From NCBI RefSeq assembly GCF_900176335.1, contig NZ_FWXW01000004.1:62001-126000 (forward strand): a stretch of 64,000 bases of DNA, in the 5' to 3' direction. Shown here one piece after another: positions 42,081 through 50,874 of the stretch. This stretch comes from Papillibacter cinnamivorans DSM 12816. GTDB lineage: Bacteria; Bacillota; Clostridia; Oscillospirales; Oscillospiraceae. How positions within the stretch are numbered: position 1 is the first letter of the stretch; every line of letters starts with the position of its first letter. The position numbers and the translations under genes were made by a program. Under the pieces are notes generated by a model. That model was given only the letters and a program-made list of their open reading frames with translations. It did not search any database and was not told where the DNA came from.

Positions 42081-42094
42081 TCACGATATCGTGA
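42081..42094. promoter_or_regulatory. Perfect palindrome TCACGATATCGTGA
   Basis: This uninterrupted 14-base palindrome lies in the upstream region of the XRE/TIR unit, the expected spot for an HTH dimer operator. Confidence 0.6.
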
Positions 42095-42203
42095 CTATTT
42101 CTACATAAACGTTCAACACTTGATAGTCCAAATAGAACTTATACCTCCTTACAACCAGTCCTTGAAGCTTCACAATCTGGAATAAACCAATGGAATAATG
42201 AGC

Positions 42204-42608
42204 TTAAAGCTCAGGCTCGATAGATTTCTGTTTCGGTTTGGCCATATGCAGCTCGTTCTTGGGTTTGATGGGGATAGCGACGATGCGGCTGCCCATCTTC
42301 ATGAAGATCTCAGGATCTGCAAATTTCTCCCGATACTTTTCTGCCAGCTCTGGTGTGAGGGAATCGAAATCCTCTTCGCCCAGACCGCAGACGATAAAGG
42401 TTCCTGCGATGATGTCGTAGTCCTCAAGCTTTCGGTTAAGGGGGAGGCCGATGAGCTTGCCTTCTTCATGACAGACAATGGCAACCGGGTCATCATAGGG
42501 ATAGACGGCTTCGATGTAACCGCCGACAACCTGCTGCAGAGAGTTCAAGTCACCGGTGATATTGGCCATTCGCGGCGCCTTTTCAGGTTCAACAATCAAT
42601 ACGTCCAT
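42204..42608 (-). CDS. DUF3846-family protein
   Basis: The 134-residue protein begins MDVLIVEPEKAPRMANITGD and contains LQQVVGGYIEAVYPYDDPVA, then EGKLIGLPLNRKL, the DUF3846 signature. AAAGGAGAAG precedes the chosen ATG. Such proteins occur in ICEs and phages. No activity is assigned. Confidence 0.85.
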   Translation of the reverse strand: MDVLIVEPEKAPRMANITGDLNSLQQVVGGYIEAVYPYDDPVAIVCHEEGKLIGLPLNRKLEDYDIIAGTFIVCGLGEEDFDSLTPELAEKYREKFADPEIFMKMGSRIVAIPIKPKNELHMAKPKQKSIEPEL

Positions 42609-42696
42609 AGATTTCTTCTCCTTTTCTGTTTTTGAAATTGCACGAAACATTCCTTTTTCCCAATGTTACGCGCAAAATCAGGAATGTATTTTTCTG

Positions 42697-43050
42697 TTAT
42701 CTGGCAGGGTTTTTCTGACCATGGCTCTTAACGGTCAGGATGCCGCTTAAGGTTGTTGCCGGGATGCGATAACGTTCAGCAATGGCAATGTCATTCTTAA
42801 CAGCTTCGTCGATCCGAGAGCCGCAAACTACGAGGACGTTGGAGCGTCTGAGGTAATCAAGCTCGATATCCTGTCTGTCCTTATGCTCCTGGGGGATGCC
42901 GTCATCAATGAAGGTTGAAAGCATTAGAATCGGACAGATGGGATTGTAACCAGCGTCGTATACTTTCCGGCTGTATTTGGCGGCGATCTCCATATTTTCA
43001 GTTGGATCAACGCCCCAGGAAGCCGTGATATAGGCGAGAGGTCTTTTCAT
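42697..43050 (-). CDS. DUF7768/DUF4406-like protein
   Basis: The 117-residue protein begins MKRPLAYITASWGVDPTENM and carries AKYSRKVYDAGYNPICPILM and DYLRRSNVLVVCGSRID. The layout resembles the nucleoside 2-deoxyribosyltransferase-like fold of the DUF4406 group. GAAAGGAG lies upstream. It is a frequent neighbour of DUF3846 in this ICE type, with unknown role. Confidence 0.7.
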   Translation of the reverse strand: MKRPLAYITASWGVDPTENMEIAAKYSRKVYDAGYNPICPILMLSTFIDDGIPQEHKDRQDIELDYLRRSNVLVVCGSRIDEAVKNDIAIAERYRIPATTLSGILTVKSHGQKNPAR

Positions 43051-43172
43051 TTTGAGTAACTCCTTTCAGAAAAGATGAACATTTGATTCAGGTTCTTATG
43101 GCCGGATGAAACTTTGGGATTTGATTATCGTGCTAATTTGATTTACAAAACTTGCATGGGAATCAAACCTTC

Positions 43173-44108
43173 TTACTTGCTGGGCTTAATAAGGCTCCCA
43201 AGATCCTCATAAAAGCGGGAACCTGCCCCGTAAAGATCATGTTTCACCAGTGCGGTGTAATAGCTGTCGATGGTAGATGGGGCATTGAAAAGTGTTGTGA
43301 GCAGATATTTCTTGATGTTCCGGATGAAGGTGGTGTTTTTATCGAGGCACTCAAAGACATATTCGATGTGGGTGCTGTCGATGCGCTGCAGCCGTTCTTT
43401 GACCAGTGATGCCGGATAATCATCCCCGGCAACGGTGATGTATTCTCGCTTGGAACAGAGGGTCTCCACCATCAGGTCCACGATTTCATCCAGACGATCC
43501 TTGTCATAACGCTGAACAATAAACTTGTATTCGATTTTCTCCTGGATGGCCTCCTTGATGGAATGAGCATCCAATCTCATCTCATCCTTCTCGATCTTGG
43601 CTTCTCTTGATGGATCAGGGATTGATGGATGTTTACTTAATCCCTTAGTCATTAATGAATCTGTATTTGTTTTCTTAGTATTTAATTGCGTTGGATTTCC
43701 CAACGTAGGTTTCTCCAACACTGGATTATCCAAGATTGGATTTTCCAACATAGGTTTATCCAATACAGGATTACCCAACAGTGGTTCTTTGATCTCTGAA
43801 GGATCTACTACCAGATGAGGCTTTTCATAAATCGTGTAGTCCGTACCCTTAAGGTGACCAAACTCATTTCTTTCCCTTGTCCTAACGATGTATCCTGCTC
43901 GTTCCAGTTCACGGACCGCTTCCCGAATGGCATCGATGCTCTCCCGGTTGATCATGGAAAGCCCCTTGAGGGTGTAATCCCAGTCTTCCGGGAGTGACAG
44001 CATCTGAGATAGAAGACCTTTGGACTTAAGCGACAGATCCTTGTTTTTCAGATGATGATTCGCCATAACGGTGTAATCCCTTGTTTTCTCAACTCGAAAT
44101 ACAGCCAT
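43173..44108 (-). CDS. Replication-initiator-like protein with DUF6017 domain
   Basis: The 311-residue protein begins MAVFRVEKTRDYTVMANHHL with a winged helix (GLLSQMLSLPEDWDYTLKGL, then REAVRELERAGYI). A repetitive linker and a C-terminal DUF6017 domain ending near TALVKHDLYGAGSRF follow. Such RepA-like proteins lie beside parA/parB in Tn1549-type ICEs and probably start replication of the circular form. GGGAGGG lies just before the chosen ATG. Confidence 0.82.
   Translation of the reverse strand: MAVFRVEKTRDYTVMANHHLKNKDLSLKSKGLLSQMLSLPEDWDYTLKGLSMINRESIDAIREAVRELERAGYIVRTRERNEFGHLKGTDYTIYEKPHLVVDPSEIKEPLLGNPVLDKPMLENPILDNPVLEKPTLGNPTQLNTKKTNTDSLMTKGLSKHPSIPDPSREAKIEKDEMRLDAHSIKEAIQEKIEYKFIVQRYDKDRLDEIVDLMVETLCSKREYITVAGDDYPASLVKERLQRIDSTHIEYVFECLDKNTTFIRNIKKYLLTTLFNAPSTIDSYYTALVKHDLYGAGSRFYEDLGSLIKPSK
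43691..43780 (-). repeat. Six 15-base tandem repeats coding pentapeptides
   Basis: Six near-identical units of the type TNGGNTTNTCCAACA encode LGNPV, LDKPM, LENPI, LDNPV, LEKPT and LGNPT in the linker between the winged helix and the DUF6017 domain. Confidence 0.9.
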
Positions 44109-44136
44109 CTGCATCCCTCCCTTCGACCGGTTGAAT

Positions 44137-44163
44137 AAAAAAAGCGCTTCGTATTGAAGCACT
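44137..44163 (-). terminator. Terminator between parB and the rep-like gene
   Basis: AGTGCTTC and GAAGCGCT pair (one G-T pair) around AATAC on the minus strand, followed by seven T residues. Confidence 0.75.
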
Positions 44164-44174
44164 TCGGAGGGGAA

Positions 44175-45113
44175 TTACCGTTCCTGTGATTGCTGACGCT
44201 TCCGCGACCAGCCTTCCAGCAGTTTGATGATGGTTTCCTCCATCTGCTGGGGTGTATAGGATTTTGGAAAATACTTTTTGAGCTTCTCACCGGTGAGCGT
44301 CACCTTGTCCAGTTCACCTTTTTTGTCCTCCGACATGATTGCGGTCATAACATCAAAGGTCAGCTTGCCGTCTTGGCTGTACTTTTTCAAACGCTGAGCC
44401 TGTGACAGGGAAGGTGTAGCCTGCTCCATGTCCATGGCTTCCATCAGCTGGACCTGTTCATGGGGCATGAGATAGGAAAGTTCAACCGCTGGATTGAAGG
44501 CGATTTTTTTAGCATCGACCATATCGAGCAGCTCAGGGACTAGTTCTGTCAGGCGGATAAAGCGTTGGACTTGCTTATAGCTTTCGCCGGTTTGATCACC
44601 AATAATTTCAGTGGAACGCTTGCCTGAATAAGTAGGGACAACTTGTCCCACATTTTCTTTTGGCGGTCGACCAAGCTGCCTCTCAAGAGCTTCCAGCTTC
44701 AATTTATAAGCGAAGGCGCGTTCACTAGGCAGGATATTCTCACGCTGAATATTGCTGTCAACCATGATGATGGTGGCAGCGTCATCGTCGAGATTGCGGA
44801 CGATGCAAGGAAGAGTTTCCTTACCGGCCAACTCACTGGCACGCTTGCGACGGTGGCCGGAGATCAACTCATATCCACCTTCTTCACGGGGACGGGCGAT
44901 GACCGGTACCAGGACGCCGTGCTTGGTGATGCTCTCAGCGGTCTCCAGCATTGATTCATCATCTGTCACCTTGAAGGGGTGATTCTTGAATGGATGAAGC
45001 TGTGTAAGAGGAATGTCGATGACCTTTTCCTGTGAGGCTTCGATCCTTGTTTCTTCAGTCTGAAAGATCTCATCGTAAGAGGTCAGATTTAGATTTCTGC
45101 CGCTGGGTTTCAA
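44175..45113 (-). CDS. parB: ParB-family partition protein
   Basis: The 312-residue protein has the ParB N-terminal domain (IPLTQLHPFKNHPFKVTDDE, then GGYELISGHRRKRASELAGK with the CTPase-type GHRR). The HTH region reads STEIIGDQTGESYKQVQRFI. The start overlaps the parA end by 44 bases. Normally ParB loads at parS and works with ParA; here its partner gene is broken by an insertion sequence. No parS site was identified. Confidence 0.9.
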   Translation of the reverse strand: MKPSGRNLNLTSYDEIFQTEETRIEASQEKVIDIPLTQLHPFKNHPFKVTDDESMLETAESITKHGVLVPVIARPREEGGYELISGHRRKRASELAGKETLPCIVRNLDDDAATIIMVDSNIQRENILPSERAFAYKLKLEALERQLGRPPKENVGQVVPTYSGKRSTEIIGDQTGESYKQVQRFIRLTELVPELLDMVDAKKIAFNPAVELSYLMPHEQVQLMEAMDMEQATPSLSQAQRLKKYSQDGKLTFDVMTAIMSEDKKGELDKVTLTGEKLKKYFPKSYTPQQMEETIIKLLEGWSRKRQQSQER

Positions 45114-45846
45114 GCTTCATCACCTCCTTCGTCAGATTTCTGTAGGCTTCTGCTACTTTACCCTTGGGATCATGGGCAAAGATGCTTTTCCCATAGGAAG
45201 CAGTTTCTGCCGCCCTCACGGAGTGGGGGATGGACGAGTCGAACACCTTCAGCTTGGTTCCATAGGTTTCCCGCAAAAGGGTACTTATTTCCCTGGCGTC
45301 ATTCGTCCGGTTATCTACCATAGTCAGCAGGATGCCATCAATCTTCAATTTGGGATTGATTTGCTTGCGGACTTTGTTGACGGTTTGAAGCAGCTGCTCC
45401 AGACCTTTAGCGGACAAATACTGGGCTTGGACAGGAATCAGGACACTGTCTGCTGCAGCCAGAGTATTGACCGTCAGCATGCCAAGGGAAGGCATACAGT
45501 CAAGCAGGATGAAGTCGTAGCCAGATTTGATACCGTCAAGATAATCTTTTAGGATCTTTTCCCGGCTCATCACATTGACCAGCGAGACCTCAAGTCCAGA
45601 CAATTCAATGTTAGCTGGCATCAGATCCACACCTTCAGGATGATGCAGGATGCCTTCCTGGGGAGAAAGCGCGGTTTCATTCATGGTCTTACCTAGAACA
45701 GAGGATAGTGTCACGGGCAGTTGATCCGGCTGAGAATGACCCAAGCTGATCGTCAGGCTGCCCTGGGGATCGCAATCCACAAGCAAAACCTTGGATAGGC
45801 TACACTAATTTGGACAAGTTTTCTAAGGTCATATAGAATAGAGCAA

Positions 45847-46149
45847 ATGAAAAGGAGCCCGAACATGACCAGAAGAGAACGAAGAGAATATACCGATGAA
45901 TTTAAAGAACAAATGGTAAAACTCTACCAGAACGGGAAACCCAAAGCGGATCTCGTCCGGGAGTATGAACTGACTCGCTCCACTCTCAACCGGTGGATCC
46001 AGCAGCATCAGAACAGCGGATCCTTCCGGGAGAAGGATAACCGCACTGAACAGGAACAGGAACTGATCTGCCTCCGGAAAGAACTCCAGCAGCTGCGGAT
46101 GGAGAATGACATTTTAAAGCAGGCAGCGCTGATAATAGGACGAAAGTAG
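45847..46149 (+). CDS. IS3-family OrfA
   Basis: The 100-residue protein has an HTH domain (DEFKEQMVKLYQNGKPKADL, then ELTRSTLNRWIQQH) and a leucine-zipper tail ([20 protein letters not shown]). It binds the terminal repeats. The heptamer T-TTA-AAG lies in frame at 46113-46119 and offers a -1 slip into orfB. Confidence 0.92.
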   Translation: MKRSPNMTRRERREYTDEFKEQMVKLYQNGKPKADLVREYELTRSTLNRWIQQHQNSGSFREKDNRTEQEQELICLRKELQQLRMENDILKQAALIIGRK

Positions 46150-46985
46150 ATGTCATCCTGGCCAACAAAGACAAATACTCGGTATCAGCAATGTGTAGCG
46201 TCCTGCAATTCCCACGCAGTACATTTTATTACGAGGCCAAATGTAAGGAAGATGAGTCGCCCTTACGGAACACCATCAAAGAGATCTTCCTGGCCAGCAG
46301 ACGGAACTATGGAACCCGGAAAATCAAAGCGGTACTGAAAAAAGAAGGCAAGCAGATCTCCCGCCGGCGGATCGGCCGGATTATGAAGGAACTGGGACTG
46401 GTTTCCAATTATACAGTGGCTCAATACAAAGTCCCCAAAAAGCCAACCAATGAAGAGAGGGTCAGCAATCAGGTGGCCCGGCAATTCAACAACCGGGAGT
46501 ACCTGGAGGTCGTCGTCAGTGACCTGACTTACGTACGGGTGGCCGGCAGATGGAACTACGTCTGTCTGATTACAGATCTGCATAACCGGGAATTCATTGG
46601 CTATAGTGCTGGTCCCAACAAAGATCCCAGGCTGGTGTATCAGGCTTTTGCCAGCATCCGGCCGGGACTTCAAAAGATCCGGATTTTCCATACAGACCGG
46701 GGAAATGAGTTTAAGAACAACGCCATGGATGGTCTGCTGGAAACCTTCGGGATCCAGCGGTCACTGAGCCACAAAGGCTGCCCCTATGATAATGCAGTGG
46801 CGGAGGCGGCCTTCAAAATATTCAAAACCGAGTTTGTTTACCAGAACACCTTTCGAACCCTGGAAGAACTGAAACTGGGACTGGCGGACTACGTCCACTG
46901 GTACAACCATATCCGGATCCATTCCTCTCTGGAATACCGGACCCCGGTGGAATACAGACTGTCTGACCTTAAGAAAACTGTCTAA
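46119..46985 (+). CDS. IS3-family OrfB transposase (read by -1 frameshift)
   Basis: The rve-fold transposase has DDE residues in [20 protein letters not shown] and [16 protein letters not shown]. The open frame extends without a stop from the slippery heptamer at 46113-46119, so the active product is probably an OrfAB fusion (45847-46985). An internal ATG at 46191 could give OrfB alone. No damage is visible. Confidence 0.9.
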   Translation, partial: AGSADNRTKVDVILANKDKYSVSAMCSVLQFPRSTFYYEAKCKEDESPLRNTIKEIFLASRRNYGTRKIKAVLKKEGKQISRRRIGRIMKELGLVSNYTVAQYKVPKKPTNEERVSNQVARQFNNREYLEVVVSDLTYVRVAGRWNYVCLITDLHNREFIGYSAGPNKDPRLVYQAFASIRPGLQKIRIFHTDRGNEFKNNAMDGLLETFGIQRSLSHKGCPYDNAVAEAAFKIFKTEFVYQNTFRTLEELKLGLADYVHWYNHIRIHSSLEYRTPVEYRLSDLKKTV

Positions 46986-47329
46986 CTTTCTGTAGACGAT
47001 CCACCTTCTTGCCTTCGGTGGCCAATCCGATGCCCAGATTGGTGCAGGTGGTGGTCTTGCCGACTCCGCCCTTCTGATTGGCGATGGCTATTACATTGGT
47101 ACTCAAATATTTTTACCTCCTTCTTTTCAAATTTTCCGAATTTACGTTTGACATAAAATCCATATCTCCCAGAAATATGTATGAATTATCTACATATTTT
47201 GGTAAGATTTATGTGTAAACCAACTTATTATTTGTGTTTAGTTAAATACCTGATTTAGGCCTACTATTACGAGGTCTGATCAGTAAGTCCATTAAATAAT
47301 GAGGATTTAACATTTTGGGAGGGATATTT

Positions 47330-48319
47330 ATGAATTATTTTGTATTTAACATAACTGAAAGCTGTGAACGTGATACAACAATTAATGATAAGAAAATCTC
47401 AAACCTGGATAAGATAATTGATTCAATTCTTGGTCACAGCGGAAACGGGCTTCCAGGAGAAATTCAACACTTCAAAATATCTGACGATGATGAATCCAAT
47501 AAAATAAAACTTCTTAGAGACAAATATTTAGACTTACATAAAGTGGACTCCTCATATGAAACATTTATAAGCGGTCTCGCAAATGACTTATTAAAAGCAG
47601 AGTTAGTTGAAGAGAAAGATGGTTCTAAAAGAAGGCACAAAAGAATCACTCCAGGGATTCTGATAATAAAACATGAAAAAGGAAAGCTAACTTTACTAAA
47701 ACTTGAAGAGACAAGCAGCATTGATAAGCTCACATACGAACTGAAAAGTGCATTTATGACCGATAGACGATACTATAAGGCTGCCATAATTTTAAACAAA
47801 ACGATTAATGTTATAGACAAAAATCGAAAAGTAGCAAATTACTGGGCATATGACTTCTTGCATTTGGAAAGAGAAAGGGATGACAAGGAAAATACAAAAT
47901 ATCTAGTTGCTAAAATTAAATCAGATGAGTTAGTGGCCAGGGAGATCACTGATAGCACTTTACGAAAAACAATATCCGATTTGATGCGTGAGAAAATCTT
48001 AACAGAATCACGTTTCGAGCCAGATGAATGGTTGGAGGAGATTAATAATTCGATCAAATCGGAAGATCTATCTTTCAAGAAAATTGAAGACATATTTTCT
48101 ACGGAGGCTTTGGATTTTCTAGATGAATCTTTTGAAATTGACAAAAAATTCGCCCGACAACAATTCAAAACTGTAATAGAGATAAGTCCGGATTTAAAAA
48201 TAGAAGCGATAAATATAGAAGTTGCAATCAGGGCTCAAAAGATATCATTTGATGATGGTTACATACAAATACAAGTGCCTGAAGAATACAGGGCAAATAT
48301 TCGTCAGCTGTTTAAATAA
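47330..48319 (+). CDS. NdpA/DUF4868-like protein, candidate defence component
   Basis: The protein has 329 residues. A central stretch RRHKRITPGILIIKHEKGKL, then LTLLKLEETSSIDKLTYELK, and a C-terminus with ISPDLKIEAINIEVAIRAQK, IQIQVPEEYRANIRQLF resemble the nucleoid-associated NdpA/YejK fold, also seen in the KwaB group. The likeness is by pattern only. GGGAGGG lies 7 bases before the chosen ATG. It stands 13 bases from a membrane-protein gene, on the strand opposite to the ICE backbone, in AT-rich DNA. Both points mark the pair as acquired cargo. Confidence 0.55.
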   Translation: MNYFVFNITESCERDTTINDKKISNLDKIIDSILGHSGNGLPGEIQHFKISDDDESNKIKLLRDKYLDLHKVDSSYETFISGLANDLLKAELVEEKDGSKRRHKRITPGILIIKHEKGKLTLLKLEETSSIDKLTYELKSAFMTDRRYYKAAIILNKTINVIDKNRKVANYWAYDFLHLERERDDKENTKYLVAKIKSDELVAREITDSTLRKTISDLMREKILTESRFEPDEWLEEINNSIKSEDLSFKKIEDIFSTEALDFLDESFEIDKKFARQQFKTVIEISPDLKIEAINIEVAIRAQKISFDDGYIQIQVPEEYRANIRQLFK

Positions 48320-48332
48320 ATGAGGTGATAAA

Positions 48333-49592
48333 TTGAAATGTTCATGGTCAACTTCCGAACTTAATTTACAACTGGATGAGCAAGTGTCTGATGATCTTAT
48401 TATGCATTTAAATGGATGCAATCCATTTTGCAATGGGGAAAATATAACAGCCTTAAGAACCCATATAGATAGAGGCGATGCTTTTTCGATATATCCATCA
48501 GCAAGTAATTTATTTATTTGTGATGAGCAATTCATTAAAAGTTGTACACATCCAGTTGCACTGTTCAAGTATTACGAGAAAAAAATCGGCAATGGGAAAA
48601 TTCCTATTACCATAGGCAAGCGGGATGATATTCTTGATATTGAGCCTGTGACATACTCAGATGATTTAGGGCATACCTATCAAGAATTATTGGATACAGT
48701 GATTCTTGATGTTGGGTCTTTAAAAAAAACTGCAGTAACAACACCCCCAGATATTTTTTATTACCTGTCAAATCATAATGGTAATAGTAATCCCTTTTGC
48801 AGATTTCTTTCAGAATTTCTAAGTTTAATGGCGATTTCAGACAGAGTGATTGCATCAGACGAAAACCTAAATAAATTTGAGTTTCAAATATTCACAAAAG
48901 ACAATGTAAAAAAATTTAGATTTACTTGGCAAGATGTCGAGTCTATGAATAATAATTTTTGGTATTCGTGCTACAAATGGATCACATCAGATGGGCAAAA
49001 ATCCGTTGATGCAAAATTAAAGCGTAATATTGTAAGAGAAGCGATAGCCAAACACTATTCCGAGGATAGCGTTAAATCTTTTAACGAAGAAAGCAAATCA
49101 GAGTTAATTCAAATTTTCGATAATATTCTTAGGTTGATTGTTTCAGGGAGAACTACAGAATATTTCGAGACACAAAAGACTCTTAAGGCTGAGTATATTG
49201 ATATTTACTCAAAAAACTTTGAGTCCTTCTCCAACGTTATAAATGCAATTTTGGCTTTGATAGTGGCTTTAGTTGCTGGCATGTATGGAGTCTTGTTTGC
49301 GCAGGGAGAAGTTTTTGATGTTTTCAGCCCCAATAAGTCAGTTGGAATACTTTTAATCCTAATGTTGGTAGCTGAAATCTTCGTTTTAATTTCTTCAATT
49401 GCCAAGTTCATCAGTCATAACTCTTATATAAAGAAGCTAAGAAATATTAATTCAGACAAGTTGATGATTTCGGACGAAGACCAGGAATACCTAAAAAATA
49501 ATAGAACAGGTTTAGTGACATTCGTTTACATTACATTGACCGTCATAATTGCTCTAACAATAGGGGGAATATGTTGGTTTATGCGTTCGTGA
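48333..49592 (+). CDS. Membrane protein partnered with the NdpA-like protein
   Basis: The 419-residue protein starts at a TTG with GAGGTGATAAA upstream. Residues 1-290 look soluble and carry no family I recognise. The C-terminal 130 residues hold three hydrophobic helices (VINAILALIVALVAGMYGVL, VGILLILMLVAEIFVLISSI, VTFVYITLTVIIALTIGGIC). A soluble sensing part with a membrane tail, paired with an upstream cytosolic protein, is the layout of several abortive-infection systems. No such activity is shown here. Confidence 0.6.
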   Translation: MKCSWSTSELNLQLDEQVSDDLIMHLNGCNPFCNGENITALRTHIDRGDAFSIYPSASNLFICDEQFIKSCTHPVALFKYYEKKIGNGKIPITIGKRDDILDIEPVTYSDDLGHTYQELLDTVILDVGSLKKTAVTTPPDIFYYLSNHNGNSNPFCRFLSEFLSLMAISDRVIASDENLNKFEFQIFTKDNVKKFRFTWQDVESMNNNFWYSCYKWITSDGQKSVDAKLKRNIVREAIAKHYSEDSVKSFNEESKSELIQIFDNILRLIVSGRTTEYFETQKTLKAEYIDIYSKNFESFSNVINAILALIVALVAGMYGVLFAQGEVFDVFSPNKSVGILLILMLVAEIFVLISSIAKFISHNSYIKKLRNINSDKLMISDEDQEYLKNNRTGLVTFVYITLTVIIALTIGGICWFMRS

Positions 49593-49633
49593 TTTTTTAG
49601 TTATCATCATAAAGTGCCTTATGAATACACCAT

Positions 49634-49960
49634 TTAGTGAGATAAACTGACCCGATTCAAAACGCCTGTCAGGAATGAGGTCAGAAAGCAGCTGTAAAAA
49701 ATGCTGGGCCTCTGCTCCATGACAATATGGCAGTCGATTTCTTCAGGCATCTGGCTCCCCATGATTTCGTACATCATCCCGAGAAACACAGCAAATTGCT
49801 CATCACCCGTGATGGAATGCATGTAGAACAGGGTATCGACGAATTTGCCGAGGCTATCAAGATCATCAAAGGATTCAGATACCGCCTCGGCAAAAGCTTC
49901 ACCTTGCTGCTCAGCCAATTGGTAGACTTGATTGTAACGTTGATTAAAGGTTTCTTTCAT
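49634..49960 (-). CDS. ICE-backbone protein of unknown function
   Basis: The 108-residue protein begins MKETFNQRYNQVYQLAEQQG, is acidic and helical (AFAEAVSESFDDLDSLGKFV) and then hydrophobic. AAGGAGGTCGCC lies directly before the chosen ATG. It lies between the two-HTH protein and the plus-strand cargo. Its C-terminus (FLTSFLTGVLNRVSLSH) could have been altered by the cargo insertion. Confidence 0.6.
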   Translation of the reverse strand: MKETFNQRYNQVYQLAEQQGEAFAEAVSESFDDLDSLGKFVDTLFYMHSITGDEQFAVFLGMMYEIMGSQMPEEIDCHIVMEQRPSIFYSCFLTSFLTGVLNRVSLSH

Positions 49961-49983
49961 GGCGACCTCCTTAAATTTTGGCA

Positions 49984-50010
49984 AAATAAAACCGCCACGT
50001 TTTGTGACGG
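49984..50010 (-). terminator. Terminator of the two-HTH gene
   Basis: CCGTCAC and GTGGCGG pair (one G-T) around AAAAC on the minus strand, followed by TTTTATTTT. Confidence 0.7.
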
Positions 50011-50044
50011 CCTTTTCTTGGTTTGCTATTCAATTCCTTGTTTC

Positions 50045-50590
50045 CTAGTCGATTTTAGATTTCAAGCCTTGAAAGTAGGGACTCAACATAAATTCCAGGA
50101 GAGATGGCTTTGGGATCAGATACCTGTTTCCCATATTGAAACATTGCATCAGATCCTTGGTACACCATTTAGCAACCGAATTTCGATGATAGCCAGTGAT
50201 CTCGGATGCTTCGATGACGGAAAGAACGTCGGGGTAATAGGCCATCCTATGAGAATAGACCGTTGCCAACTTAGCTCTTTCTTCTTCCGTTAACACTTTT
50301 AGTTCCCGATTGTATCCCTTGTACGTAGGTCCTCGTTTATACCATCCAATTGGAGCCATATAGCTCTCAGGAGATATATCCCGGCCTTCAAGATACTCGA
50401 TTACGTCGGTCATCTTGAGTTTGTACTTTCTGGTTTTCTTTCCGTTGTTGACACAGGGGACCAAGCCATTATCCAGAAGATGCTTTGCAGTCTTTTTACT
50501 GATGTTGCAGATCCGGTAGAATTGGTCCTTGGTAATAACAGCCGGATATTCCTTGAGCAGATAATCGTATTTACTGTTTATTTTCTTCAT
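50045..50590 (-). CDS. Double helix-turn-helix DNA-binding protein
   Basis: The 181-residue protein has two excisionase-like winged HTH units: residues about 15-70 (ITKDQFYRICNISKKTAKHL) and about 120-170 (VLSVIEASEITGYHRNSVAK). Both resemble the single-domain proteins at 65-295 and 52317-52526. AAAAGGTGATTCA precedes the ATG. It is the last gene at the right end of element A and could bind the element end or start of the rep/par region. Confidence 0.7.
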   Translation of the reverse strand: MKKINSKYDYLLKEYPAVITKDQFYRICNISKKTAKHLLDNGLVPCVNNGKKTRKYKLKMTDVIEYLEGRDISPESYMAPIGWYKRGPTYKGYNRELKVLTEEERAKLATVYSHRMAYYPDVLSVIEASEITGYHRNSVAKWCTKDLMQCFNMGNRYLIPKPSLLEFMLSPYFQGLKSKID

Positions 50591-50874
50591 TGAATCACCT
50601 TTTCCTTAATTGGATTGTCAACGGCAGGTGATGCTGAAGCTCTATATTAAACAGTTAGAAAAGCCCTTTGTTCTCTCCTAAATCTCTCTTGTTCTCTCCA
50701 AATTCTCTCCTTTTTCCAAAAAAAGCGCCAAAATCGGGGTTCATTCGAACTATTGATTTGTCAAGGCCTTTCGGTATTCGGGTCCAGAAAACGCTGAAAT
50801 TAGTGGGTTTGTAGATACTTCCATGTGCTTTTATCTTCTTCTAATTTCCACCATAGTGTGCATAAGACAAACGA
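50591..50874. other. Right terminal region of element A
   Basis: There is no supported gene. It contains spaced repeats of TTCTCTCC (about 50671-50710: GTTCTCTCCTAAATCTCTC, then GTTCTCTCCAAATTCTCTCC), possible binding sites near the element end, then unique sequence up to the tRNA fragment. Confidence 0.45.

Larger units (their letters stand above)
45793..47002 (+). mobile_element. IS3-family insertion sequence
   Basis: The 1,210-base element has imperfect terminal repeats: GGATAGGCTACACTAA at the left and GGATCGTCTACAGAAA at the right (minus strand), both continuing to GTTTTCTnAAGGTC. ACCTT is duplicated at 45788-45792 and 47003-47007. It carries overlapping orfA and orfB on the plus strand. 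Confidence 0.93.
45070..47106 (-). pseudogene. parA: parA interrupted by an IS3-family element
   Basis: The N-terminal part (47003-47106, TTG start after GGAGG) reads [20 protein letters not shown], the deviant Walker A. The C-terminal part (45070-45792) resumes at VLLVDCDPQGSLT with Walker A', and continues FILLDCMPSLGMLTVNTLAA. The two parts rejoin in frame once the IS and one ACCTT copy are removed, so the interruption looks recent. Active partition of the ICE is probably lost unless another ParA acts. Confidence 0.9.
1..50874. mobile_element. Element A: Tn1549/CTn-like integrative conjugative element (left end outside window)
   Basis: The minus-strand backbone carries relaxase, MobC, TTRAP, TopB, VirB4, VirD4, VirB6-like, PrgI, Maff2, PcfB, CD1108-type hydrolase, parA/parB and a replication-type protein, an order known for Tn1549/CTn-type ICEs. 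The excisionase-like gene lies at the left edge, so the recombinase is probably just outside. The right end is inferred at the point where ordinary sequence meets a tRNA-Ser fragment. Several plus-strand, AT-rich cargo blocks interrupt the backbone. Confidence 0.85.

Noticed and set aside
43691..43780. CRISPR array
   Set aside because: The 15-base units have no spacers and are in frame within a protein gene. No CRISPR array or cas gene was found anywhere in the window.
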